A DNA stretch of 64,000 nt from Aquimarina sp. TRL1 (lineage in GTDB: Bacteria > Bacteroidota > Bacteroidia > Flavobacteriales > Flavobacteriaceae). Below the pieces are notes generated by a model. That model did no database searches. It was given only the letters and a program-made list of their open reading frames with translations, and had not been told where the DNA came from. The stretch lies in contig NZ_CP053590.1 in NCBI RefSeq assembly GCF_013365535.1, positions 672,501 through 736,500 on the forward strand, in the 5' to 3' direction. Below, one piece after another: positions 18,742-27,940 of the stretch (position 1 is its first letter; each line of letters opens with the position of its first letter). The position numbers and the translations under genes are program-made.

Positions 18742-20430
18742 ATGCAATTATCAGAACAAGAACTCGTAAGAAGAGAAAAACTAAATGCGCTTCGTAATCT
18801 AGGTATCAACCCTTATCCAGCGGCAATGTTCGCTGTTGATCATACTTCCAAATCTATAAAACAGGAGTTTAAGGAAGGTAAAAAGGTAGTCATCGCCGGT
18901 CGATTAATGTCCAGACGTATTCAGGGAAAAGCTTCTTTTGCAGAGCTACAAGATTCTGATGGTCGTATACAGGTGTATTTTAATCGAGATGAAATCTGTA
19001 CTGATGAAGATAAAACACAGTATAATGAAGTTTATAAAAAACTGCTTGATATTGGAGATTTTATCGGAATTGAAGGGGAGCTGTTTCTTACACAAGTTGG
19101 AGAGCAGACCGTATTGGTTAAAAACTTCACCTTGCTCAGTAAGTCGCTAAAACCGCTTCCACTGCCTAAAACGGATAAAGATGGGAATACCTATGATGAA
19201 TTTAATGATCCGGAATTAAGATATCGTCAGCGATATGCAGACCTGGCAGTAAATCCTCATATCAAAGAAATTTTTGTCAAAAGAACCAAGCTTTTTAATG
19301 CAATGCGTACCTTCTTTAATGAACGGGAATATTTTGAGGTAGAAACCCCTATCTTACAACCTATTCCGGGAGGGGCTGCAGCACGACCTTTTATTACCCA
19401 TCACAACTCACTGGACATCCCGCTATATATGCGAATTGCAAATGAGTTGTACCTAAAGCGATTGATTGTCGGGGGATTTGACGGAGTATATGAGTTTTCT
19501 AAAAACTTTAGAAATGAAGGAATGGACCGAACTCATAACCCGGAGTTTACTGCCATGGAAATCTATGTAGCTTATAAAGACTACAACTGGATGATGGAGT
19601 TTACAGAGCAACTATTGGAGTACTGTGCAATTGCTGTAAACGGAACGACAGCAGCTACTTTTGGGGAACATAAGATTGATTTTAAAGCACCATATGCCCG
19701 AGTAACGATGGCAGATTCTATTAAGCACTTTACCGGTTTTGACATAAATGGAAAAACAGAAGAAGAGCTGAGAGAAGCAGCAAAAGAAATGGGTATCGAA
19801 GTAGATGATTCTATGGGGAAAGGAAAGCTGATCGATGAGATCTTTGGAGAAAAATGTGAAGGAAATTATATCCAGCCTACATTTATTACAGACTACCCAA
19901 AAGAAATGAGTCCATTGACGAAAGAACACCGGGATAACCCTGAGTTGACAGAGCGTTTTGAACTAATGGTTTGTGGAAAAGAAATCGCTAATGCCTATTC
20001 AGAGCTTAATGACCCTATCGATCAGAGAGAGCGTTTTGAGGCACAACTGAAATTAGCCGACAGAGGCGATGATGAAGCCATGTTTATTGATCACGACTTC
20101 TTACGCGCACTGGAATACGGAATGCCTCCTACTTCTGGATTGGGAATAGGAATGGATCGCCTGATTATGTTCTTAACCAATAATCAATCGATACAGGAAG
20201 TACTGTTCTTCCCACAGATGAAACCGGAGAAAAAGCAAATCGCCTTAACGGATGATGAGAAATTAGTCTTTAACTTTCTAAAAGATAACTCTCCTATTGA
20301 CCTGAATGCACTAAAAGAACAATCTGGTCTTAGCAATAAAAAATGGGATAAAACCATTAAAGGGTTAACCAAAAACAACGTGGCTAAAGTACATAAAACT
20401 GCAGAAGGGTTATTTGTAGAAATGATCTAA
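18742..20430 (+). CDS. lysS: Lysine--tRNA ligase (class II)
   Basis: LysRS charges tRNA-Lys with lysine in the cytoplasm. The 562-residue product has an N-terminal OB-fold anticodon-binding domain (about residues 50-150, with VVIAGRLMSRRIQGKASFAE). The class II core has motif 2 in FRNEGMDRTHNPEFTAMEIY and motif 3 in SGLGIGMDRLIMFLTN. The bacterial core ends at about residue 497. A further stretch of about 65 residues (from IALTDDEKLVFNFL to the end) forms a helical, winged-helix-like extension seen in Bacteroidota LysRS. A -7 promoter element precedes it and a terminator follows at 20458. Confidence 0.97.
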   Translation: MQLSEQELVRREKLNALRNLGINPYPAAMFAVDHTSKSIKQEFKEGKKVVIAGRLMSRRIQGKASFAELQDSDGRIQVYFNRDEICTDEDKTQYNEVYKKLLDIGDFIGIEGELFLTQVGEQTVLVKNFTLLSKSLKPLPLPKTDKDGNTYDEFNDPELRYRQRYADLAVNPHIKEIFVKRTKLFNAMRTFFNEREYFEVETPILQPIPGGAAARPFITHHNSLDIPLYMRIANELYLKRLIVGGFDGVYEFSKNFRNEGMDRTHNPEFTAMEIYVAYKDYNWMMEFTEQLLEYCAIAVNGTTAATFGEHKIDFKAPYARVTMADSIKHFTGFDINGKTEEELREAAKEMGIEVDDSMGKGKLIDEIFGEKCEGNYIQPTFITDYPKEMSPLTKEHRDNPELTERFELMVCGKEIANAYSELNDPIDQRERFEAQLKLADRGDDEAMFIDHDFLRALEYGMPPTSGLGIGMDRLIMFLTNNQSIQEVLFFPQMKPEKKQIALTDDEKLVFNFLKDNSPIDLNALKEQSGLSNKKWDKTIKGLTKNNVAKVHKTAEGLFVEMI

Positions 20431-20457
20431 TCTAAAGTCCCTAACACTATATACTAT

Positions 20458-20488
20458 AAAAAGGAACTACTCTCGGTAGTTCCTTTTT
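20458..20488 (+). terminator. Rho-independent terminator after lysS
   Basis: AAGGAACTAC and GTAGTTCCTT form a 10-bp stem with a five-base loop, flanked by A-tract and T-tract, about 30 bases after the lysS stop codon. Confidence 0.9.
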
Positions 20489-20753
20489 TTGTTTCGAATT
20501 ACAACCCGCATATGATATAGATCCTCCTTTTTTGGTTGCAAAATTATCACAAACTTTACCTTACTTCAAACTGCCCAAAAGCCACTTATAACTATGCGAA
20601 TATACCTCTATAGAAAACACCGTTCTAATACATCTTCTATTCAACAAAAGAAGCTTATCGGCTTCTGGCCACCCCTATACGTAATCAGAGTCATTTTCTT
20701 GACTATAAGGGTTATCACGCTATAGAATGTCTTTATGTTACTTTTGATAAAAC
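20489..20753. other. Intergenic region, no clear gene
   Basis: Between the lysS terminator and the zinc-unit operator there are about 265 bases. A 43-codon frame with ATG at 20594 and stop at 20725 has no family resemblance and no promoter match, so it is not called as a gene. Nothing else is recognised. Confidence 0.4.
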
Positions 20754-20774
20754 AAATGCAACTAAGTTGCATTT
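20754..20774 (+). promoter_or_regulatory. 21-bp palindromic operator, probable Zur-type (Fur family) site
   Basis: AAATGCAAC, a TAA spacer and GTTGCATTT form a perfect 9-3-9 palindrome. Its right arm includes the TTG of the -33 element for the downstream zinc-type operon, so a bound repressor would block the promoter. The size and symmetry fit a Fur-superfamily site, and the genes controlled (COG0523 GTPase, TonB receptor) point to Zur. The regulator itself is not in the window, so the assignment is inference. Confidence 0.7.
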
Positions 20775-20797
20775 ATGGTTATATACTTCTACATTTG
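20767..20797 (+). promoter_or_regulatory. Promoter of the zinc-type operon
   Basis: TTG (20767-20769), a 20-base spacer and TACATTTG (20790-20797) match the Bacteroidota promoter consensus. The -7 box ends 21 bases before the GTPase ATG at 20819. Confidence 0.82.
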
Positions 20798-20818
20798 TGA
20801 TTTTTAAACTAGAAATAG

Positions 20819-22030
20819 ATGAATCATAAATTACCAGTGACCGTTTTAAGTGGCTTTCTCGGAGCGGGAAAAACTACCTTACTCAACCATATTCTACACA
20901 ATAAAGAAGGGCTAAAAGTAGCAGTCATTGTGAATGATATGAGTGAAGTGAATGTAGATGCTGAATTAGTAAAAAACGAAAATATCTTATCGCGTACAGA
21001 AGAAAAATTAGTAGAAATGAGCAATGGTTGTATTTGCTGCACCCTCCGTGAAGATTTGATGGTCGAAGTGGAACGTTTGGCAAAAGAAAATCGATTTGAC
21101 TATTTATTAATCGAAAGCACAGGTATTAGTGAACCTGTTCCTGTTGCCCAGACTTTTTCTTTTGTAGATGAAGAAAACGGAATTGACCTCTCTCGCTTCA
21201 GTTATATCGATACCATGGTTACAGTAGTAGACTCCTTTAATTTCTTCAATGATTTTGGCAGTCCAGAAAGATTAATGGATCGATCACTTACCAATATAGA
21301 TGGAGATTATAGAACAATCGCCGACTTATTAGCTGACCAGGTTGAATTTGCCAATGTCATTATTTTAAATAAAACGGACTTAATAACTGCTGATCATCTC
21401 AATACTTTAAAAGACGCGATCCATTCATTAAACCCTTCTGCACATATCGTTGAATCTTCGTATAGCAAAGTAGCTCCTGAAACAATTCTCAATACAGGAT
21501 TATTCGATTTTGAAGAAGCAGAACAGAGTGCCGGTTGGATTGAAGAGCTCGAAAAATCGAGCCATACTCCTGAGACTGAAGAATATGGAATATCTTCTTT
21601 TATTTTTAAATCAAAAAAGCCTTTTGACCCAATACGTTTTTTTAATTTTACACTAGAATTTCCGGAGACTATTATCCGAAGTAAAGGCTTATTCTGGCTA
21701 GCTTCCAGGCCTGAACAAGCTTTAGTTTGGGGACAGGCTGGCGGATCATTAAAAGCCGATAGTGCCGGAGTATGGTGGAGTAGTATGCCCGTTAAAAAAC
21801 GAATCCAATATGTAGCATATATTGAAAATCAAGATATAATTGAAGAAAACTGGGACAAGACTTTTGGTGACAGAAAAAATGAAATTGTATTTATTGGACA
21901 AAACATGGATAGAAAACAAATTATATCTGATCTTAACGCATGTCTTTCTACCGATGAAGAATTAGCCTCCCTAAAATGGAAACTGGGCTATGAGGATCAA
22001 TGGTCAGTTCAGAGAGCCGCCATATATTGA
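20819..22030 (+). CDS. COG0523 (CobW/ZigA-type) GTPase, probable zinc metallochaperone
   Basis: The 403-residue protein is a G3E-family GTPase. It has a P-loop GFLGAGKTT at residues 12-20, the metal-binding CICC motif at 71-74 ([11 protein letters not shown]) and IESTGISEP in switch II. NKTD for guanine recognition lies near 185, and a C-terminal CobW_C domain includes [20 protein letters not shown]. Members move zinc (or another metal) to client proteins under starvation. It is the first gene behind a palindrome-controlled promoter, with a TonB receptor 57 bases downstream. This supports a zinc-starvation role. Cobalt or iron chaperone function is less likely given this context. Confidence 0.9.
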   Translation: MNHKLPVTVLSGFLGAGKTTLLNHILHNKEGLKVAVIVNDMSEVNVDAELVKNENILSRTEEKLVEMSNGCICCTLREDLMVEVERLAKENRFDYLLIESTGISEPVPVAQTFSFVDEENGIDLSRFSYIDTMVTVVDSFNFFNDFGSPERLMDRSLTNIDGDYRTIADLLADQVEFANVIILNKTDLITADHLNTLKDAIHSLNPSAHIVESSYSKVAPETILNTGLFDFEEAEQSAGWIEELEKSSHTPETEEYGISSFIFKSKKPFDPIRFFNFTLEFPETIIRSKGLFWLASRPEQALVWGQAGGSLKADSAGVWWSSMPVKKRIQYVAYIENQDIIEENWDKTFGDRKNEIVFIGQNMDRKQIISDLNACLSTDEELASLKWKLGYEDQWSVQRAAIY

Positions 22031-22087
22031 AATAAAACACTACAACAGCTACTATTACACCCCTTTAATTAATCAATAATCATTCGA

Positions 22088-24295
22088 ATGAAGCACCTAA
22101 TTACGGTTTTTTGCATGTTATGTATGCACCAAACCTTTGCTCAATCTTTAAAAGGAAAAGTCGTTTCTCGAGATAACATCCCGGTTACTGAAGCGCATAT
22201 TTTTAATGTAAATGATAAACATCACACCCATACCAATGAAAAAGGTGCTTTTAAGTTAGCCCCTGTTACTATTGGAGATACGCTTGTTATTAGTCATGTA
22301 AACTACAAAAAGAAAACAATTGTGGTTAGTGATTTTAAGCCAACAACTATTATCCTGGAAGAAAACCTGGTGACGCTAGAAGAAATAACGATTCGTAAAG
22401 AACTAAATGCACTGAATGTAATTACTGCTATTGATATACAAGCCAATCCTGTAAATTCATCACAAGAGATTTTGCAGAAAGTTCCCGGATTATTTATAGG
22501 GCAACACGCAGGAGGAGGAAAGGCAGAACAAATTTTTCTTCGCGGTTTTGATATAGATCACGGTACTGATATTACCATTACAGCAGATGGATTACCGGTC
22601 AATATGGTGTCGCATGCTCATGGACAAGGGTATGCCGATCTACATTTTGTAATTCCGGAAACAGTTGATAAAATAGACTTTGGAAAAGGTGCTTATTATG
22701 CAGATAAAGGAAACTTCAATACAGCAGGGTATGTCAACTTTAAAACAAAAAACAGCTTAAATTCTTCTATTGTAAAACTAGATATAGGACAATTTAATAC
22801 CCAACGTTTTTTAGGAATGTTTAATCTCCTAAACAACAACAAGCAAAGTGCATACATCGCCTCTGAATATATCCTTACGGATGGTTATTTTGATAGTTCG
22901 CAGAATTTTGATCGCTTAAACATTTTTGGAAAGTACACCAATTCTATAACCGATACAGAAAAAATCGGAATAACCATATCACATTTTACCAGTACATGGG
23001 ACGCATCAGGACAAATTCCGCAACGCGCTGTCACCAGTGGTTTGATTTCGCGTTTTGGCGCTATTGATGATACCGAAGGAGGCTCGACAAGCCGAACAAA
23101 TGTATTAGTCACCTATAATAAGACCCTTTCAGAAAATGCGTCGATACAGAACAAGGTGTATTATAACACCTATGATTTTGAACTGTTCTCGAACTTTACT
23201 TTTTTTCTGGATGATCCTGTCAACGGGGATCAAATCAAACAAAAAGAAACACGGAATATCTATGGGTTTCACAGTGACTACAAACAAGATTTCACTACAA
23301 TTGACGGAAGTTTCTCGGCAGGGATTAGCCTTCGAAACGATCAAAGCTCTGACAATGAATTATCCCATACTTTAAACCGAAGAGAAACGCTGAATCAAAT
23401 ACAATTTGGGGCTATTAACGAAACCAATTTTGGCGCATATGTAAATGCTAATGTTACCTTTGACAAATTGACGATCAACCCTGCACTGCGTTTAGATTAT
23501 TTCAATTTTAAATACAATGATGCCTTGCAGACAAGCTATAAAACTCAATCACAAACAGAAAGCATCATAAGTCCCAAATTAAATATCTTCTATAATTACA
23601 ACGACAATTTGCAACTGTATGCTAAAACAGGAAAAGGGTTTCATTCTAATGATACTCGCGTTGTAGTGGCGCAAAACGGAACAGATATTCTACCCGCTTC
23701 TTACGGATTTGACACTGGTTTTATTTGGAAACCTATCCCCAAATTACTGATAAACACAGCATACTGGTACCTGTTTTTAGAACAAGAATTCGTATATGTT
23801 GGGGATGCGGGAATTGTAGAGCCTAGTGGCAAAACTAATCGACAAGGTATTGATTTTAGTTTGAGATATGAACCTGTAAATCAGCTTTTCTTTAACATAG
23901 ATGCCAATTATACGTATGCCAGAGCTTCAGAAGAAATAGAAGGTCAAGATTTTATTCCTTTGGCTCCTGATTTCACGGTAACAAGTGGTCTAAATTATAA
24001 AAGTAAATCCGGATTTTATGGAGGGGCACAACTAAGGTTTATCGATGACAGACCTGCAAATGAAGACAACTCTATCGTAGCTGAAGGATATACAGTAACA
24101 GATCTCAATGCCGGATATGAGTATAAAAATATCACGGTGGGATTACAAATTCAAAACCTTTTTGATGTCGCCTGGAATGAAACGCAATTTGCTACGGAAT
24201 CCCGTTTGCAAAATGAAGTTGATGCAACAGAGGAAATTCATTTCACCCCCGGAACTCCCTTTTTCCTAAAAGGAACTATCAGTGTGCGTTTTTAA
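22088..24295 (+). CDS. TonB-dependent receptor, probable zinc importer
   Basis: The 735-residue outer-membrane protein has a signal peptide (MKHLITVFCMLCMHQTFAQ) and a carboxypeptidase-like regulatory domain at about 20-95. A plug domain follows at about 110-215 (QEILQKVPGLFIGQHAGGG and the HAHGQGYADLHFVIPE block). The 22-strand barrel ends in FFLKGTISVRF. His-rich stretches occur early (DKHHTHTNEKG) and in the plug (SHAHGQGYADLH), as expected for a metal receptor. It shares an operon with the COG0523 GTPase behind the predicted Zur site. The exact cargo (free zinc or a chelate) is not readable. A terminator follows at 24408. Confidence 0.88.
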   Translation: MKHLITVFCMLCMHQTFAQSLKGKVVSRDNIPVTEAHIFNVNDKHHTHTNEKGAFKLAPVTIGDTLVISHVNYKKKTIVVSDFKPTTIILEENLVTLEEITIRKELNALNVITAIDIQANPVNSSQEILQKVPGLFIGQHAGGGKAEQIFLRGFDIDHGTDITITADGLPVNMVSHAHGQGYADLHFVIPETVDKIDFGKGAYYADKGNFNTAGYVNFKTKNSLNSSIVKLDIGQFNTQRFLGMFNLLNNNKQSAYIASEYILTDGYFDSSQNFDRLNIFGKYTNSITDTEKIGITISHFTSTWDASGQIPQRAVTSGLISRFGAIDDTEGGSTSRTNVLVTYNKTLSENASIQNKVYYNTYDFELFSNFTFFLDDPVNGDQIKQKETRNIYGFHSDYKQDFTTIDGSFSAGISLRNDQSSDNELSHTLNRRETLNQIQFGAINETNFGAYVNANVTFDKLTINPALRLDYFNFKYNDALQTSYKTQSQTESIISPKLNIFYNYNDNLQLYAKTGKGFHSNDTRVVVAQNGTDILPASYGFDTGFIWKPIPKLLINTAYWYLFLEQEFVYVGDAGIVEPSGKTNRQGIDFSLRYEPVNQLFFNIDANYTYARASEEIEGQDFIPLAPDFTVTSGLNYKSKSGFYGGAQLRFIDDRPANEDNSIVAEGYTVTDLNAGYEYKNITVGLQIQNLFDVAWNETQFATESRLQNEVDATEEIHFTPGTPFFLKGTISVRF

Positions 24296-24407
24296 GTTCG
24301 GACATTAAAACACTACACAACAACTGAAATAAAAGACCAAAGAGCAAGTGCAAAAAGTATCGTTAGGAAATAATCGGAATCTATAAAATCATTAGACTAT
24401 CTTCCAT

Positions 24408-24439
24408 AAAAAGGAACTACTAAAAAGCGGTTCCTTTTT
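24408..24439 (+). terminator. Rho-independent terminator of the zinc-type operon
   Basis: AAAAAGGAAC and GTTCCTTTTT form a 10-bp stem with a 12-base loop, about 110 bases after the receptor stop codon. Confidence 0.85.
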
Positions 24440-24523
24440 GTTTTCATTAACAAAACGAACATTTTTTATGTACTCATTTTCAGATAAATACCAAATAAAT
24501 TTTATCTTACTGCAATAAACTTC

Positions 24524-24531
24524 TATATTTG
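24524..24531 (+). promoter_or_regulatory. Likely -7 promoter element (TATATTTG)
   Basis: An exact TAnnTTTG match lies 23 bases before the SPOR protein ATG. No good -33 TTG is visible. Confidence 0.5.
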
Positions 24532-24554
24532 AAAACAACTAAGACATAAAAACC

Positions 24555-25160
24555 ATGCCTTTTATAACCGACGAAGAACTACTTAACCTACAAGTACAAA
24601 TAGATGAAGCCAAGGAAGAAAAACGAGCGACCAACTTCATTCACACCAAAGCTATACGGGACGAAAAAGACAAAACAAAAAAGTTTAAAATAGCCACTAT
24701 CATTCTTGGAATTATCGCATTATTAGGTATTGCCGGAACTATTTATTTTTTAAATTTCAATACCCCGGAAAATGCAATCTCCAAGCTAAAACATGAAAAT
24801 ACAGTGGCAGATCTCAATGATAAGATTGCTGAATTAGAAGAAAATGTAAAAACCTTATCACTCAGCCCTAAAGAAAATGAAGAAGCCGCTTCTGAGACTG
24901 CCGGATCCTTAGAAGGAGCATTAGTGTATGCCGTACAGATTGGCGCCTTTGTAGATAAGGACCTATCATTATATTCTGAAGGATTTGCCAATTTTAGAGA
25001 AATCAGAAGTGGGGACTATAATAAGTATGCCTTAGGAAATTTCGAATCCCTGGAAGAAGCAAAGCAATTCAGAAGGGAATTGCTTAAACTCGGGTTCAGA
25101 GATGCATTTATTGCCTCTTATCAGGATAATCAGCGTGTAAAAATAGAAGAAGCTTATTAA
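24555..25160 (+). CDS. Membrane protein with coiled coil and SPOR-like domain
   Basis: The 201-residue protein has a charged cytoplasmic N terminus and one membrane segment (FKIATIILGIIALLGIAGTI, about residues 49-68). A coiled-coil stretch (HENTVADLNDKIAELEENVK) follows, then a C-terminal domain of about 75 residues (ALVYAVQIGAFVDKDLSLYS to the end). The VQIGAF and YALGNFESLEEAKQFRRELL pattern is typical of SPOR domains, which bind denuded peptidoglycan at the division site. A cell-envelope or division role is inferred from the domain. It ends at a bidirectional terminator. Confidence 0.82.
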   Translation: MPFITDEELLNLQVQIDEAKEEKRATNFIHTKAIRDEKDKTKKFKIATIILGIIALLGIAGTIYFLNFNTPENAISKLKHENTVADLNDKIAELEENVKTLSLSPKENEEAASETAGSLEGALVYAVQIGAFVDKDLSLYSEGFANFREIRSGDYNKYALGNFESLEEAKQFRRELLKLGFRDAFIASYQDNQRVKIEEAY

Positions 25161-25183
25161 AAAGCAACCGTACATATAACACT

Positions 25184-25217
25184 AAAAAAAGGCATAAGAA
25201 ATCTTATGCCTTTTTTG
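25184..25217. terminator. Bidirectional terminator between convergent genes
   Basis: AAAAAAGGCATAAG and CTTATGCCTTTTTT form a 14-bp stem with a four-base loop. A-tract and T-tract on either side serve the plus-strand SPOR gene and the minus-strand GDYXXLXY gene. Confidence 0.9.
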
Positions 25218-25223
25218 ATCTCC

Positions 25224-25796
25224 TTATTTTATACGGGAGGCTCTTTCCTGTAGCACATATTCTTTTATTGGAATATCTTTAATGTACACGTCCTTCAATA
25301 CCGCAGTTTCTTCTCTCACATACACCAGTGCATATACCTCCTCTAATGGGCATAATCTATGCGTATCCCTATAGGCTATTTCTGCTTCTTTTGCCTTCCC
25401 CTCTTCCATATAGAACCGATTAAAAGGGATATCATATCGAATAAAATCTTCCGTCACATACGATACTGTTGCCCATATATAATCATGTGTTACCGGTTGA
25501 TCTTCCTTACCAATCGCTGTTACCATAGCAAACCCTTCCGAATCTTGTTTTAAAGATAATCTGACTTTATCCCCTCTTTTATACTTGTGATTTTTTATAA
25601 AAAAAGTGTTTTCATCGAATCGCAATGTGATATAATTACCCCGAAAAGGATCCACCGGATCTATAGGGGCTGTTTTAAATTTATAAGCTGTTCCTGTAAC
25701 CAATACTCTTTCCTGTTTCCAAATGATCCGTGCCGACATGGTCAGTTGCAACAGGGCGGTACTAACAAATCCAATAATTACATAACTAGTTTTCAT
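25224..25796 (-). CDS. GDYXXLXY domain protein
   Basis: The 190-residue protein begins with a membrane segment or signal anchor (SYVIIGFVSTALLQLTMSARI). It carries the family block DPVDPFRGNYITLRFDEN (residues about 43-60), the 'GDYXXLXY' motif in the form GNYITLRF. It ends in a beta-rich domain with EVYALVYVREETAVLKDVYI. In many genomes the partner is a DUF2157 membrane protein, and here a DUF2157 gene lies 52 bases upstream on the same strand. Function of the pair is unknown. Confidence 0.88.
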   Translation of the reverse strand: MKTSYVIIGFVSTALLQLTMSARIIWKQERVLVTGTAYKFKTAPIDPVDPFRGNYITLRFDENTFFIKNHKYKRGDKVRLSLKQDSEGFAMVTAIGKEDQPVTHDYIWATVSYVTEDFIRYDIPFNRFYMEEGKAKEAEIAYRDTHRLCPLEEVYALVYVREETAVLKDVYIKDIPIKEYVLQERASRIK

Positions 25797-25848
25797 TTTT
25801 TAATCTTTTTAATAAAAATACATACAATATGGAGGGATTTTCTCCTCC

Positions 25849-27195
25849 TTATTCACTTGATTGGTGATCTTCCTGTAACCTCTCTATTCTTTTCTTTTGC
25901 CTGATGTGCAGCAAATAATTCGTAATGAACAAAATAATTCCTATCGTGATAAACACAACACCCCTGAGGATAAATGTCATTTCTATATCAAAAAAGCGAC
26001 ATATAATTAAGCTACTAATAATCAACAATCCGTAATTTGCTATTCCCAATTTATACTGATCTATTCCTTTTTTTATAAAGTATCCTCCCAGTAGTAACAA
26101 ATATCCGTTAATCAATATGATGGGGGTATTCCCCGTATACAATGTATATCCCAATGCTCCTATAAATAGAATGCAAGCAGGATGCAAAACGCTCATATTC
26201 GAGATTCCTTTTTTTACTAACTGAATTCCAGCAATAAGAATCCCTAATACACTATAGATACTTATGACAGTAAATTCTCGTGTATGTACTATTTCATTCC
26301 ATTTTTTTCTGTCAGTGAGTATGTGAGTATCTAAAAACATCTCCCAACTCCCTTCAAAAGAGAAAAAAAACAGAAGAAACACTGTCCCTATTGACCCTAT
26401 CGCTAACGATCCGTTTTTGAACCCCTGATTTTTTCTAAAAACATCCAGATTCCCTATAGCATACAATAAACCAAACATACTCATATACACAACAAAGCCA
26501 AGGACTTCTACATTGTAGGTGAAATTCCAGGCTGTTATCAACATACTGACAGAGAACAGCCACCCATATGCTATACGGATATGTTCCTGCAACTGATGCC
26601 GTAACGTTTTAATAAAAAATGGCAGTACACTTATCCATACCCCTAAATACGCCCAGGGAGCATGTACGATCCTCTCGGGACGATAGCTTCCAAAGGCTAT
26701 TCCGTAATAGGTATTTAATCCGATGATGAGCAACATCACTGAATGCGAATTAAACACATATAGCAAAGGAAGTACCATCAGTATCCATCCCATTAAAAAA
26801 GAGGCTATTGACCCTTCTATATGATATACCTGACTTAGTATTGCTATATTGCTTCCTATAGCCAGGCTCAAAAAAATGGCAATAGATTCCTTCCAGGCTA
26901 TTCCTTTTTTCTTTAGTAATATATACCCGCCTAATAGATATCCTATAAACATTGGAGCGAAAGAGAGTCCTATCTTTGTTATTTTTGAAAATTGATCCCA
27001 GTTATGTGCCAACATCAATATAATACCTGCTCCTATTAGCAATGATCCAAAAACAGCAAAAATAGTCAACACCCTATTAGCTTGCTGCATCTTTTTAGAC
27101 GTATAATAATGTATGATTCTCTCTCCGATCTCGTCAGAAATTACATGCTCTCTGAGTAATTCACTGACCATTGTCTTATATGTAGTATTCATCAT
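25849..27195 (-). CDS. DUF2157 polytopic membrane protein
   Basis: The start is set at 27195 or 27192 (MMNTTYKTM). A longer frame upstream has a Cys-rich, non-homologous N terminus. The 448-residue protein has a short cytoplasmic helical segment (LLREHVISDEIGERIIHYYT) followed by about a dozen hydrophobic helices, with TIFAVFGSLLIGAGIILMLAH as the first. This N-terminal block is characteristic of DUF2157. It is upstream of the GDYXXLXY gene and downstream of a YiaA/B gene on the same strand, so the three likely form an operon. Function is unknown. Confidence 0.88.
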   Translation of the reverse strand: MMNTTYKTMVSELLREHVISDEIGERIIHYYTSKKMQQANRVLTIFAVFGSLLIGAGIILMLAHNWDQFSKITKIGLSFAPMFIGYLLGGYILLKKKGIAWKESIAIFLSLAIGSNIAILSQVYHIEGSIASFLMGWILMVLPLLYVFNSHSVMLLIIGLNTYYGIAFGSYRPERIVHAPWAYLGVWISVLPFFIKTLRHQLQEHIRIAYGWLFSVSMLITAWNFTYNVEVLGFVVYMSMFGLLYAIGNLDVFRKNQGFKNGSLAIGSIGTVFLLFFFSFEGSWEMFLDTHILTDRKKWNEIVHTREFTVISIYSVLGILIAGIQLVKKGISNMSVLHPACILFIGALGYTLYTGNTPIILINGYLLLLGGYFIKKGIDQYKLGIANYGLLIISSLIICRFFDIEMTFILRGVVFITIGIILFITNYLLHIRQKKRIERLQEDHQSSE

Positions 27196-27295
27196 TCTAT
27201 ATCGTTTTGAAAAAAGACAGCCGCAGCCACACGGCCATCTTTTCTGATCATCAAAACAAGGAGGTAGTATAAAAACCACCCCCTTCTTCTAATAA

Positions 27296-27769
27296 CTAGT
27301 ACGCTTCTAAATTGTCTATGTATTTTCTATCTCTGGTATTCTTCTGTACTGCAATTCCGGAAAAGATACTAAGTGTAAATGCCATTCCATAGAATCCTTT
27401 TTCGCTCAGTTCCAGACTTGCATTCCACAACCCTATAATTAGTAATAAAATTGATATAATGGTTGCAAACCAACTGATTCCATAATACATGTCTGTTACC
27501 GGAACGCCCTCCAACCGATCCCTCACACTCTTCTGTACCGAAATCACCGAGAATAGCCCGAATAACAGTATCGTAAAATAGTATCCTTTCTCATTTAACA
27601 TCATATCTGCATTCCACAACCCTATACAAAAGGCGGTTACTCCCGTTACTAAGGCAGCCCACGAAGCTCCTATAAATGCTCCTGTAGGTCGTTGTACATT
27701 TTTTTCTTTTTTATTCTCGTCTTTAACGATCTCTTCTGTTGTCGTATCATTACTAAACTTATATTCCAT
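27296..27769 (-). CDS. YiaA/YiaB family inner-membrane protein
   Basis: The start is set at 27769 (MEYKFSNDTTTEEIV) because the preceding 30 codons show no conserved sequence. The 157-residue protein holds two copies of the YiaAB two-helix unit. The first is GAFIGASWAALVTGVTAFCI then GLWNADMMLNEKGYY; the second is WFATIISILLLIIGLWNA then LELSEKGFYGM. The repeated GLWNA and EKGfY motifs are diagnostic. It is an inner-membrane protein of unknown role. It lies about 100 bases upstream of the DUF2157 gene on the same strand. Confidence 0.9.
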   Translation of the reverse strand: MEYKFSNDTTTEEIVKDENKKEKNVQRPTGAFIGASWAALVTGVTAFCIGLWNADMMLNEKGYYFTILLFGLFSVISVQKSVRDRLEGVPVTDMYYGISWFATIISILLLIIGLWNASLELSEKGFYGMAFTLSIFSGIAVQKNTRDRKYIDNLEAY

Positions 27770-27940
27770 AATTAATTGTTTTTGATGATTCTTATTTGTT
27801 ATTAATGATCGGTACAAAGATGTGGCTAGCCTATGAATAAATAAATTCCATATATTCAAAAAACTTATGATATATTAGTATACAAAAAATAAAATATTAC
27901 TTATTTTATAGTATTTATATAATAAATAACTTACGATATA

